64,000 bases of DNA, taken from assembly GCA_963556495.2 (NCBI GenBank), contig OY747713.1, positions 50,751,328 to 50,815,327 on the forward strand. The letters are read 5' to 3'. Position 1 is the stretch's first letter; every line of letters begins with the position of its first letter. The position numbers and the translations under genes were made by a program. Positions 53,915 to 64,000 of this stretch are shown one piece after another. This DNA comes from Valencia hispanica (taxonomy: Eukaryota > Chordata > Actinopteri > Cyprinodontiformes > Valenciidae). A model generated the notes under the pieces. That model made no database searches. It was not told the origin of the DNA and saw only the letters and a program-made list of their open reading frames with translations.

Positions 53915-54235
53915 TCAAAAAAAAATTTGGCCTGCTTGATAAGAGTATTTCCAGGAGACTTGTAGGATGATTGCTCTAGTTTGGTAATTTATTGTAGTGC
54001 TTCTGTAGTGTGGACTGATGTTTGTTTTCATAAAGCTTCCTTCCCAGCAATCACAATGTTTTAAATAGAATTTAGATCATGGGAACATCCAGGATGGTCT
54101 AAAAGAGAGATGTTATTCTCCTGGCAAAAGTCCTTGGTCAGATAGAGGGCGTGACTTGCAGTGTCATGCTTCTGAAAAATCTAGATTTCTGCTGGAGAAA
54201 GGCACCCCATGACCCTGCACGTACAATCAAGTATA
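53915..54235 (-). pseudogene. Tc1/mariner-type transposase fragment
   Basis: The minus strand, reading from 54235, gives VMGCLSPAE (compare the VMVWGCFS motif), then KHDTASHALYLTKDFCQENN, which carries the second catalytic Asp, and LLDHPGCSHDLNSI, corresponding to the DxPxxSPDLNPIE motif with the Glu codon replaced by a stop region. Downstream codons contain several stops (near 54060, 54020, 53990). It is an old DDE transposase relic of about 100 codons without visible terminal repeats. Confidence 0.7.
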
Positions 54236-54445
54236 GACAATGGAACAATTAAATATTGACATTGTTAATTTTAGTTGTTTTTTGGTTTGTTTTGTTTTTG
54301 TTGTTTCCCCAGAATATTTAAAAAAAGGATTGCTATGAATAAAAAAACGCCTATTATGTCTTGGTCATGAGTCCCCTGAAAATGTGTGAAGAATTACATT
54401 TTCCTTACAAAAATGTCTTAATAACTTACTGTTTTTACAAGCTTT

Positions 54446-54778
54446 GGGGGGTGGCTCACATGGTAGCACTGTTGACTTGCAGCAAGAAGGTCCTGGGCTC
54501 AAATCCCTGCCTTGGGTCTTTTTGCATGGAGTTTGCATATTCTCCTTGTGCCTTCATAAGTTCTCTCCAGTTACTTTTGCTTCTTCCCACAATCCAAAGG
54601 CATAGCTGTTAGGTTAAGTGGTGTCCCTAATTTGTCCTTAGGTGTGTGTGTGTGGATGGTTGTTTGTCCTGTGTCTCTGTTGCCCTGTGATGGACAGCCA
54701 ACCTCTTCCCCAATGACTGCTCAAGACAGGCAACAAACCTGCAAAGATAAACAGGTTTAGATAATGGATTTTTTTTTA
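54446..54778 (+). mobile_element. tRNA-type SINE
   Basis: It opens with GGGGGGTGGCTCACATGGTAG. The A box TGGCTCACATGG (54452-54463) matches TRGYNNANNNGG, and a B box GGCTCAAATCC (54496-54506) lies 33 bp further. The body has TGGAGTTTGCATATTCTCC, CAATCCAAAGGCATAGCTG and GCCCTGTGATGGAC, and ends in a GATAAACAGGTTTAGATAATGG tail. I recognise this body as a common fish tRNA-derived SINE. RNA polymerase III would drive it from the internal boxes. Confidence 0.8.
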
Positions 54779-55344
54779 CTGTTATGTGTAATTTGTAATA
54801 TTCAAAAAATAAGATTTGACTGAACAATTCCAGAGTTATGGGTTTCAAACTGTGGATTAGCCCAATGAATTGGCTTACTGCCAAGATCATACACTATTTT
54901 TTACTGCAAATGTAGCTTAGCTGTCTCCTTTATAACGTCTGCCTTAAATCCATCTGTGGGGTTTGGACATAACATAGAAATAACTATTTATAACTCTTGC
55001 CCATAATTTAGGATGTGAGAGTATACATTTGTCATGCACAAAAACTGGTTTTGTCACATATCCTGTATTCTTTTTTTCTGATATAAAGCAGTTGTCTCGA
55101 TAAAAATAGGGCTAAAGTAGTCTCCACCAGCACAGAGAAGACACAATTGCAGTACAGTATCTGTCAGTCAAAGCTCCAGGGAAGCAGAACCAAAGGAAGG
55201 TCTCATGTGGCCTGCAATTTTCTTTAGGCCATTAAAACCTACCATTTTTAATTCCTTTTTTGTCACTCAAGCTATTCTCACTGCAAAGTGGTCTTTCAGT
55301 GCCCAGCTTTCTGTCCAGCACTGAAGGATAGGGATGTGAAAGCA
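54779..55344. other. Stretch with no recognised gene
   Basis: No frames of note and no repeat signature identified. Confidence 0.45.
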
Positions 55345-58025
55345 TCTAACCCCTGAAGTGGCTGCAGGTTTTCTAGAAGTTTTCCAAAAGTTTCCTCCTA
55401 CTCTCTTACTTGCCCCCTGTGATTTTATCGCCAGTGATTTTAACAGAAGACTTCAGTCCACTCTTGACCTGTTGGCTCCACTTAGAGGGAAACGCTCACA
55501 TTCAAAACTTGCAGCGCCATGGAGAAATAACAATCTTAAAAAACTAAAGAGGGACTGCAGGGCGGCAGAGAGAAAATGGAGAAAAAATAAAACCACGAAA
55601 AACCATCAATTATACACAGAACTTCTCAAATCCTATAATAATGCTGTAAGAAATTCAAAAAATGCTTACTTGGCAAAAATCATATCAGACAATAAAAATA
55701 AGCCTAAAATTCTTTTTTCCACTATTGATAAAAATTTTAACTGTACTACTAATGCATTTCAGAAAACCCCCTCAAACAATCTTTGTGAGGAGTTTGCAGA
55801 CCACTTCAGAGGGAAGGTAGACACCATCAGATGTAATATTTTATCTTCTCAGAGTAACATGGTTTTAGACAAATCTGAATGTGTGTCTCTACAAGAGGAA
55901 ACGCTGGACAGTTTTGTCCTGGTAGAAGCTGGGACTCTTGATAAAGTTTTCTCCTCAGTGAGGCCCACCACATGTGTTTTGGACCCGATTTCCACTTAAT
56001 TTTTTAAGCCATTTTATGAATCTTTTAGGGATGAGATTTTAACCATGATGAATTGCTCCCTTCAGACGGGGCTCTTTCCTGCCGCCTTTAAAGGGGCGGA
56101 AGTGAAGCCCCTGCTGAAGAAGAGTAATTTAGATTTTAATTGATTTTAATAATTTTAGACCAGTATCTAACTTACCATTTTTAAGCAAGGTTTTAGAAAA
56201 GCTCGTTTTAATTAAACTTAATGATTTTATTAATGAGCACAATGTCCTGGAGAAATTTCAATCTGGTTTTAGGGTTAACCACAGCACAGAGACGGCCCTT
56301 CTGAAGATTTTAAATGATTTTAGAATAAATTATGACGCTCAGAAGGTGACAGTGTTGGTTCTACTGGATCTAAGCGCTGCCTTCGATACAGTAGACCACA
56401 CTATTCTTTTAACCCGCTTAAAACAGATCGGCCTCTCTGGTGATGTTCACAAATGGTTTACATCCTATCTCACAGACAGGACTTTTATGGTAAGTTTAGA
56501 TACCTGCTCTTCTAGGGTCCACAGGATTACATGTGGTGTGCCCCAGGGTTCAATTTTAGGCCCAGTGCTTTTTAACCTTTATATGCTCCCTCTTGGCAGC
56601 GTCATCAGGAGACATGGAGTTAACTTTCAGTTACGCTGATGATACACAGTTATACATCTCCATGTCTCCCGATGACACACGGCCAATGGATGCACTTTTT
56701 AACTGCATTTTAGACATTAAATCATGGATGGCAGAAAACTTTCTCCAGCTCAACCAGGACAAAACTGAAGTTTTAGTCATCGGTCCTGAGGCTCAGAGAG
56801 AGAAACTTTTACCAAAACTACAATGACTGTCTTTTAATCCCTCTTTACAAGTGAAGAACCTGGGATTGATTTTTGAATCTGAGCTGACTTTTATTCCTCA
56901 CATAAAAAATATCACTAAAATAGGTTTTTATCAACTAAAGAACATCGCCAGAGTCCGCCCCATTCTCTCTCGGGCCAATACGGAGACACTGATGCTTTTA
57001 TCTCCAGTAGAATTGATTACTGTAATGCCCTGCTTTCTGGTCTTCCCAAAAAGAGTATATCAGGTTTACAACTACTACAAAATTCAGCAGCACGTGTCCT
57101 GACAAAGACCAGGAGGTGGGAGCACATTACACCGGTCTTAAAATCATTGCATTGGCTCCCCGTACATTTCAGGATCGACTTTAAGGTTCTTTTAATGGTT
57201 TTTAAGTGTCTTAATGGTCTTGGGCCTTCTTATCTCTCTGAACTGCTTTTACCATATAAACCTTCGCGGTCTCTGCGCTCCTCTGGCAGCCATCTCCTTG
57301 TCACCCCAAAAGTCAGGACACACAAGCATGGCGAGGCGTCTTTCCAGTTTTATGACCCTCACCTCTGGAACAGGCTGCCAGAGGACCTCAGGGCTGCAGA
57401 GAACGTTCATGTTTTTAAGAGCAGGCTCATGACTCACCTTTTTAGCTTAGCTTTTAACTGATTATTATTTATTACTGTTTGTTTAATTGCTCTGGATGTT
57501 TTATATAATTATATTTTTATCAGTTTTACTATTTAATCTTAGCACATTAATTTAACGTTTCTTTTTATACTTTAATTTGTCTTAATCCCCGTTCCAGTGT
57601 TTCCTCTGTGGGAGCCCTCTGCCCCGGGAGCGGTGGTCGGCTGTAGCTGCCTGGGTGCTCTCCAGGTAGCGCTTGGGTGGAGGTGGGGGTCTTGGCCTTG
57701 CCTCCACTGGGTGCCCTGTGTCGGTGCCTCGGCTGCTGCTGTTAATCTACTGCTGCCGGGGCAGATGGCTCCTCTGATGGCGTTTCCTTGCATAGTTCAT
57801 CTACACTCGGCCCAATGTCCTTTATAACTTGTTCTTTTAACTCTGTGTGTGCATGGGAGATGGGTTGGGGGGAGGGGGGTATAACTGTGACCATGCTTTT
57901 AAATCTGTGGGGGAGGGAAGGGAAGGTGGTATTATGTGGGGTCATTTTAATCTGTAAAGGACTTTGTGATGCAACTTCTTGTATGAAAAGCGCTTTATAA
58001 ATAAAGTTTGATTTGATTTGATTTA
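55345..58025 (+). mobile_element. L2-type LINE (L2-C), 5'-truncated
   Basis: It starts within the linker after the endonuclease and continues through RT to a 3'UTR of about 560 bp, ending in AAAAGCGCTTTATAAATAAAG and GATTT pentamers (58003-58025). It is distinct from Maui and L2-B. No target duplication could be fixed by eye. Confidence 0.85.
55358..57461 (+). pseudogene. L2-C ORF2: reverse transcriptase
   Basis: Linker piece 55358-55999 with RDCRAAERKWRKNK and AYLAKIISDNKNKPKILFST, then CVLDPIST and a stop. RT pieces have ASNLPFLSKVLEK-like text, [33 protein letters not shown] (motif A), [16 protein letters not shown] and, after a shift at 56635, [10 protein letters not shown] (motif C). 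A stop lies at 56824. Further on come [25 protein letters not shown] and, after shifts, [13 protein letters not shown] and [19 protein letters not shown]. Stops and shifts at 55999, about 56140, 56635, 56824 and about 57000 make it inactive. Confidence 0.88.
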
Positions 58026-59400
58026 GCAGAACAATGCTGAACACATTTGCTAATTTCCAAGGATTGGTCCACAAGCTCCTTCGTCCGGGGCTCTGTGAAT
58101 ATTTCAATGCAGTGTAATGTTTCTGTTAATTCACAAAACACTCTTATTCAATTGTGTATCAAGTATTTAGTAAAATATACTAACATTGTGTTTATTCTGA
58201 TACAATATGCAAATGACTGTAAAATGAAACTCCTTGAGTGAGTCACATAATTCCACAGCTAAGCAGACCTTCAGACCAGATGCTATTATAAAGAGAAAAA
58301 ATAGCGAGAGGATAAAAAGTTAAAGCTGAAATAACAACAAATATTGCAAAATTTGAAAGTAGTAGTAGAATGTTAGAGTCCTGCAGCAACCTCAGCTTAT
58401 AGCAGCATAATTACACTGTAATAATTATTTCTGGGTGGTCGTCTGTTACTTTATTCTTTCAAGTAAATTTACTTTGATGAATTAAGTAATTTTTCTTTTG
58501 AGCTTTTTTACTTTGTCCATACTCAAAATTTTCCAATATTTTCTCAACTCAATACTTTGTCACAAAATTGATTTTGTTGGACGTCACCATTAATTGATTT
58601 TACAAAACTCAATTAAACAGCTTATATCATATGCAAAAGCCAGAACACGCCCATTTTCTACAATAGAAGGAGGAGTTAACACAGATCCATCTTGGAAGAG
58701 CCTTGCATTTTTTTTCCATAGAGTCTGTGGATAAATATACTTTTCACAAAACATGTAAGTAACTATTTGTAATATTTAAAGTTCCAGTGTATTTGAAATG
58801 TCACATCTCTAAGCAATTTGTGTGACTATTTTGTTATCACTTTCATTTTCGCCTGCTAACATGTGCACTAATATCGGGTAGCACATTAGTTTATCTGAAT
58901 GGTCTCTTTTATAACTATCACTTGTCAGCTCTGTTTCAGAAACTAACATTTTCAATAGATTTTCACTCACTAAATGTATGTGTAGGCCTTTATGTGTTTA
59001 ACCATATAACTGTTTTTTTTTTTTTTTGCTGCTGTGGGGCTATAGACTCCTTGGAGTAGTGATTAAACTTAGCAACTGAGTGCCGTGAGACCACACTTTA
59101 GTTCAAGATGGCAGAGACAGTGTTGTTATTCATGGTGGTGATGTCATTCTGTCATTTAACACGCTCCAATAAAGAGAAGACGCTCATCCAACTTTCAAGT
59201 TCAATTTCAACACTTTGCCTGTAGCTGTCGAACTCACATTCCAGCACCCTGAAAGCCCAGTAGTTGAGCAGAGAGGTAAAGCAATACGGGGGGGGATAAG
59301 GGGCCTTTTAAAGCAAGATCATATTTTTTTGTTTAAGGGTACGAAGCTAAAATCAGTAAATATATTTCAATACACTAGCAATGGTGTTCAAAAAAATATA
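58026..59400. other. Stretch with no recognised gene
   Basis: AT-rich. 58330-58430 weakly recalls the Maui 3'UTR (AAAGTAGTAGTAGAA, then CTTATAGCAGCATAATTACA), so an old copy may lie there. Nothing else is supported. Confidence 0.4.
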
Positions 59401-60350
59401 TGTATTGTAAGCTTAGTGGTAACAAATTATCGCGTTAATTGCGATTAATTAATTACAGCCATATTTAGCGGGCTATGTTTTTTAATTGCGTTAATCTAAT
59501 TTTTCATCTTTAATTTTACAGTTTCTGCATGCGAGTTCCCTTTAAATAAAACCCGTTTTATGCACCGGGCTTCTTGTGTTGTTCGGGGTTAACCACACCC
59601 TAAAGTGGAGATCTATTGGCTGTAAACTCATCAGAAGATGACTGGCTTCCATCGTGGTGGGGAGGGCGAGGTGAGATCCCGACAGTGTTGCTAAGTTTGC
59701 TATATTTGGCGAGGTTTTAGACCCCTCTAGCGATTCTTTCTTAAAAAAAAAGCAACTAGTGGCAAATCTAGCAACTTTTTACGGGGTTATTGGAAACTTT
59801 TGGTTGAAGCATACCGTTGTTACCCTTCTCACCGAGCAGCGGGGCGCTCTCCTGTCTCAGAGCTTACAGAAGGCAACCAGTCTGCACCGCACACAGCAGC
59901 TCCAGCCGGCCGCCCATGTCCACCGGTATGGCGAGCCATCAGTGTCAAAAATAATGCGCGTATTGCATGTTGTTTTAACCCGTAATACAGCTGGGACTCG
60001 GAGAAGATATTTACCCCACTGCGTCCAGAAAGCTTATGAATCGCACATGTTCGAAGCAGAAGATTGCAGACACCACTTGGGACTAGTCAAAAAAAAATGC
60101 AGAATGTAAATGGTTAGGACTGCGTCTGTTCAAGTCTGTTAAATACAATAAATTCTTAAGTAAAGCCAGTTTTTTAATTACATGTATCAAACTTTTGTTC
60201 TACCACAATAATGTAATGAATTTAAAAGAAAATACCTCAAGATGAGGGCTTTTCTCAGCAATTATTAGGTGAGATTAAAAGAGATTAATTACATTAATTA
60301 ATTACAGATCATAATTAATTAATTTCAAAGTTTTTTTTAATCTCATGACT
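59401..60350. other. Possible old DNA-transposon remnant
   Basis: ATCGCGTTAATTGCGATTAA with TTAATTACAG (59428-59458) and GAGATTAATTACATTAATTA with ATTACAGATC (60281-60310) bracket about 900 bp and share TTAATTAATTACAG in direct orientation. GTTGCTAAGTTTGCTATATT and CTAGCAACTTTTT inside resemble hAT-associated sequence that I recall from fish. Evidence is thin. Confidence 0.25.
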
Positions 60351-60959
60351 CCATTATGTAAACTACATGTATAACACAGTTTTCGTGATTGGATAAACTA
60401 TACTGGATGTTTTGTTAAAAAGGGGTAATCTTAATTTGTTGCTAAATCAGTCAGAAACTTTACTGTACTTTTTTTATGTTAATAAAAGGAGAAGCGATAA
60501 AAGTTATATATTGCCATCCTTCCCTCTTAGATCATCCTAAATTTGATTCCTCCTTAATGTAATCCTAAATTTAAAAATTTAATAAATCATCTTTCATTTA
60601 TATTTCTTCAGAAGTGCAGCAGATCTAGCCTTGTTGGAGGCATTTGACTAATTCTATTAACAATTGCCTTCTTCACACACTGTGTAAGTCCATGAGTGGG
60701 CCAAATATTTAGTTTTACAAAATATACTTTTGAATAAAATGATTGTCTGTCATGTTCTGAAACAACAAAAGTTCAGCTTATTTGAAGTGTATGAACTTTT
60801 GCTAAAAGCTATTCCCTCATTTACATTTCTGCTTCAATACATTCATTAACTTTCACACTGCCACTCTACACTTTTAGTATACTGGCATACTTTTCTATTA
60901 CTGTAGGCAACTGACAACTGAAAATGGACACATAACCACATTATTTTCTCAAAACAGAA
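60351..60959. other. Stretch with no recognised gene
   Basis: AT-rich with no frame, repeat or element signature that I can support. Confidence 0.45.
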
Positions 60960-61079
60960 TGCAATGGGTAACAGATTTATTTTTAATGGCTTATTAGGCT
61001 ATATTATTATTATCATCATTAGTCTTCTCTCTAAAGGGATAAACAATGCATTCTTTAATTACAGATGGGATGGTCCTGA

Positions 61080-61145
61080 ATTTTTTTCCCTGAGGGAGTC
61101 ACCCCAAAGGGATCAACAAAGTTTTAAGTCAAGTTCTAAGTCTCA
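61080..61145 (+). repeat. CR1/Rex1-type LINE tail
   Basis: TTCCCTGAGGGAGTCACCCC, AAAGGGATCAACAAAG and TTAAGTCAAGTTCTAAGTCT match the tail at about 34220-34275. Only this terminal piece is recognisable. Confidence 0.6.
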
Positions 61146-61649
61146 CTCACTTCCACTCTCTAACACTGTATCCTGATAATAATTTTTTTATATTATTATT
61201 TGTAAATATCATGAAGGCCCAGTTGGGATAACCACAGATTTTGAGTGCTTTTTTTGATGTTGTTCTGTTCTTTTACTTTTCCTATGTGTCTGGTGGGGAT
61301 GTTGGAAGCCCAGTGTTGTAGGGTCCTGATAACTTCTACATCCTTCTACATATATTACATATATTACATTTTGATTCAGCTCATATGTTCTGCCCAGGCT
61401 GCCACCTTGGGAAACTGGTGAAAGACAGACAGTCAGTTAGCAACTCGGACAGAGCAATCCTGCTCCTATCTGATTCTCCCCCCTCCGCCATTTTAGGTCA
61501 AGGTGTTTTGAGTGAAGTGGCTCAGCATGTCCCCTCCTGTGGTGCCCCAGTGATTGTCTCGTTTACATAACAAAAGGAGGGTTCACAGGTGGCTTTCCAG
61601 CCGATCGGCTGACCATGTGGGTTTTATAGGTAGAAAAGCCAAACGGCTG
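61146..61649. other. Stretch with no recognised gene
   Basis: No known element or gene. A 61-codon frame at 61385-61570 has no recognisable domain. Confidence 0.4.
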
Positions 61650-61960
61650 CTCTCTGGGAGTTCTAGTGTTAAAAGCCTCAGGAATCTTTTGCAGGTGTTT
61701 AGAGTTAATTAGTTGATTCAGATGATTAGGCTAATAGCTCGTTTAGAGAACCTTTTCATGCTATGCTAATTTTTTGAGATAGGAATTTTGGGTTTTCATG
61801 AGCTGTATGCCAAAATCATCAGTTTTAAAACAATAAAAGACCTGAAATATTTCAGTTGGTGTGCAATGAATCTAAAATATATGAAAGTTTAATTTTTATC
61901 ATTACATCATGGAAAAGAATGAACTTTATGACAAAATGCTAATTTTTTGAGAAGGACCTG
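61650..61960 (-). mobile_element. Terminal fragment of a Tc1/mariner-like transposon
   Basis: It ends at 61960 with CTAATTTTTTGAGAAGGACC then TG, followed by TA, the usual target. Reverse complemented this starts CAGGTCCTTCTCAAAAAATT, a terminus I recall from a Tc1/mariner-type family widespread in fish. The subterminal motif TGCTAATTTTTTGAGA occurs twice (61755, 61939). The fragment covers the untranslated end only; the transposase and other end are gone. Confidence 0.65.
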
Positions 61961-62646
61961 TAATAAACGACTGAGAAAGAAGCAGATGTGCTTTTTAACA
62001 CCCGGGAGGATGACAAATGTTAAAACTTTTTGTTCTCTCCTAAAGTTCCGCTAAAGAGAGTAAAAGATAAAGCACTCTCACTTCCATATTCTAAAAATCG
62101 TCTTAAGAGGAAAGAAAACCGCTTTACCCTGATCTTAAAGATTTATCTAAAAAAAAGAAGCCCCCTTTCCTTTTCTTAAATGAAGACACGCTCACAGAAT
62201 AAACAAATTATGGTGGGGGTGCGTCAGCACTGGTAAATGCTCTTCCTGTGATCTAAGCCTACAACCTCCACTATGGGGTGAAATATGGTGCTGAACCAAG
62301 ATGATAAAATGCTGACTTAAGAATTTGAAGTTTGTTTGTTTTTTAACCCAGGTTTAAAAATGTGCTAAAGGATGGTTTGTTAAACACCAGGGACAGAGAA
62401 GACTTGTGTTTGAAATTTTTAGTACTCTCTTAGCAATCCTTAACTAAAACCAGATCCACCATGCGTTTCAAGCATTCTTACAAGTTACCCAAACTTGCCA
62501 GTAAAAGAAAGGAATGCAGGGGTGAAATCTGAAGCAACAACTAACTCTACCTCCCCCGCTAGCTGATGAGGAGGGGGGGGACTATGTTTTATGAGCTGTA
62601 TGCATTCTCTGAGAGAGCAAGAGACGCAGTAGTCGTGCTTCTGAAA
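61961..62646. other. Stretch with no recognised gene
   Basis: No open frame, terminal repeat or known motif that I can support. Confidence 0.4.
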
Positions 62647-63254
62647 CAGTATGTTTACATGCAGCAAGAGAAATTCGAATTATTGCCTTAGTCCGACTGA
62701 AATCAGACTTTTAAAATGCATGTATACACCTTAGTCCGGCTGGAGTTGAACCGAACTGGAGTTTCAGAAGCTCGACTACTGCAGCTAGATAATCCGGTTA
62801 GAAATTTGAATTTCTCTGCATGTATACTCTCGCCTTGAGAAGCAGAGCTATCAGGAGCTGTGCCCTGCCCCTCCAGGAAATGACGAGCTCGGAAGCTCCG
62901 TAATCAACAAAAAAGCGATGTAATACGCTGTAATAATACGCTGTAATAATTGATGTAATACAATCAAACATTACAGAATGTAGCAAATGTACAGTGCGGC
63001 AGCATTGTCGTCATCCATTTTTTTTTACTATGTCGGCTTCTGTTCCACAAGTGTTTGTTTATATGACGCGAACCGGAAAAATGCCACACGAAGGGTTGCA
63101 TGTCGCCACCTACCGTTGCGGTGGTTGGCACACTTCTTTCAATAATTTGATTTTCGGAGTAACATGTAAACTGGGACTCGGCTCGCTGCAGGAGGGAAGT
63201 CTTTAGTCCGATTAACCCAAAAAGCTTGATTTAACTGTGCATGTAAACCTACTG
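62647..63254. mobile_element. MITE with 17-bp terminal inverted repeats, 608 bp
   Basis: The left end is CAGTATGTTTACATGCA (62647-62663). The right end reverse complements to CAGTAGGTTTACATGCA (63238-63254), one mismatch in 17. Subterminal AGTCCGACTGA-type words occur near both ends (62691, 63205 region). The CAGTA start suggests hAT, but 8-bp flanks do not match. No transposase; the 70-codon frame at 62994 is inside and unconvincing. Confidence 0.75.
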
Positions 63255-64000
63255 AGTGACCTGCATGCATATAAAAGTGCTCTTTCCAAGGGGTTGGAAT
63301 ATCCTAAGTACAGAGGGGACTGTTACTTTATAATAATAATAAAATTGAAGATCTTAGCTATTATTTGTAATGATATTTATGGAATGTCTGGGAGATCTCT
63401 CGTATAGTAAAAAAAGGGGGTCTGATAAAGCTAAAGTCTGGACCTACACCTGAGATTGGGAAAGGTTGCCGGCCTTGACCCAATCTGAGTTGAATAATAG
63501 GACAACATTTTGGACATCCACCAACAGACCCCTCCACATATAATCATATTAATAAAGTAATTTGTAGAATCTTTATGAAGGAGCAGATAAGCAGAGAGCA
63601 AGGAATGGAGAATGTGATAAATGTTTTATTGTGAAAGAATCAGTTACTGATTATGTGACTAAAGGGAATAGAGAATGAAGTGTAAGAGCTAAGGTTAGTG
63701 ACACAAAGCCAGATAGAGGAAAGTGTTGAATATAGAGGGAATTTTCTTCTTTGCAGAGACAGAACCTGAGACTGAGCTGTTAAAAAAAAGAAACAAAGAC
63801 CAGCTACAGGTAGGACCTGTAAAGGCAATTATATTTTCTCCAGAATGTTTTCTAAATCGATTAGGAAGAGATTTCCTACTTTACTTGAAGTTGGGCATGT
63901 CACTTGTAGGAGATAAATTAATAATCCGAATTGTAGATTTTCAGTAAACTCTTGAAACAGGACAGTTACCAAAGAACTGTTCTACCCGGGGAGCAGAAAT
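63255..64000. other. Stretch with no recognised gene
   Basis: AT-rich with short frames only and no element motif recognised. Confidence 0.45.

Noticed and set aside
1..64000. CRISPR arrays, bacterial operons, tRNA or rRNA genes
   Set aside because: None found by eye. The only tRNA-like boxes are in the SINE at 54446, and the content is that of a vertebrate nuclear genome.

Overview
This window reads as teleost fish chromosomal DNA made almost entirely of transposable elements in several states of decay. The evidence is the set of families present: Rex1-type, Maui/L2-type and L1/Tx1-type LINEs, a Ty3/gypsy pol, a hAT transposase with a DUF4371-like domain, Tc1-like relics, a tRNA-type SINE and several MITEs. 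I could not identify any host protein-coding gene, tRNA or rRNA. Nearly every open frame is a piece of a broken retrotransposon, so the CDS or pseudogene calls below mean element ORFs, not cellular genes. Family names come from recognising protein motifs, not from a database search.

Layout. (1) 1-690: 3' end of a Rex1-type LINE on the minus strand. (2) 1784-3559 and 13142-13535: two halves of one minus-strand Ty3/gypsy pol, split by a plus-strand L1/Tx1 element (L1-A, 3560-13141) that left a 15-bp target duplication. L1-A is itself split by a minus-strand Maui/L2 element (Maui-1, about 4708-8834). (3) 13536-22600: minus-strand L1-B, split by plus-strand Maui-2 (about 14286-19262), which carries its own inserted 245-bp Maui tail. 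(4) 22838-29043: a Maui 3'UTR piece, an in-phase duplicated segment, a CTTT microsatellite, a LINE fragment and Maui-3. (5) 29044-33083: mostly unexplained DNA with a CRE palindrome next to a TATA-like sequence and a short hAT-type MITE. (6) 33084-36230: a minus-strand hAT element whose transposase gene has a recognisable intron. (7) about 36735-50078: plus-strand L1-C, split by a 1390-bp solo LTR (39269-40658) and by a nearly intact L2 element, L2-B (about 43206-47860), lying inside a GC-rich block. (8) 50079-58025: a LINE carrying a 644-bp TTAA-flanked MITE, an orphan L2-B tail, a LINE C-terminus, a Tc1-like transposase fragment, a tRNA-type SINE and the 5'-truncated L2-C. (9) 58026-64000: sparse DNA with LINE tails, a mariner/Tc1-type terminus and a 608-bp MITE with 17-bp inverted ends.

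How the parts relate. The order of nesting gives relative ages: gypsy before L1-A before Maui-1; L1-B before Maui-2 before its internal tail copy; L1-C before the solo LTR and L2-B. The best preserved coding capacity is the L2-B ORF1 (SGNH-esterase type) and ORF2 (endonuclease plus reverse transcriptase, broken only by one frameshift and one short deletion). L1-A ORF1 is also open from end to end. Everything else has lost catalytic residues or frame. I found no undescribed multi-gene system. The most informative signals are structural: empty-site reconstructions by reading frame, a segment of ORF1 pasted into ORF2, and recurrent breakpoints in the Maui 3'UTR.
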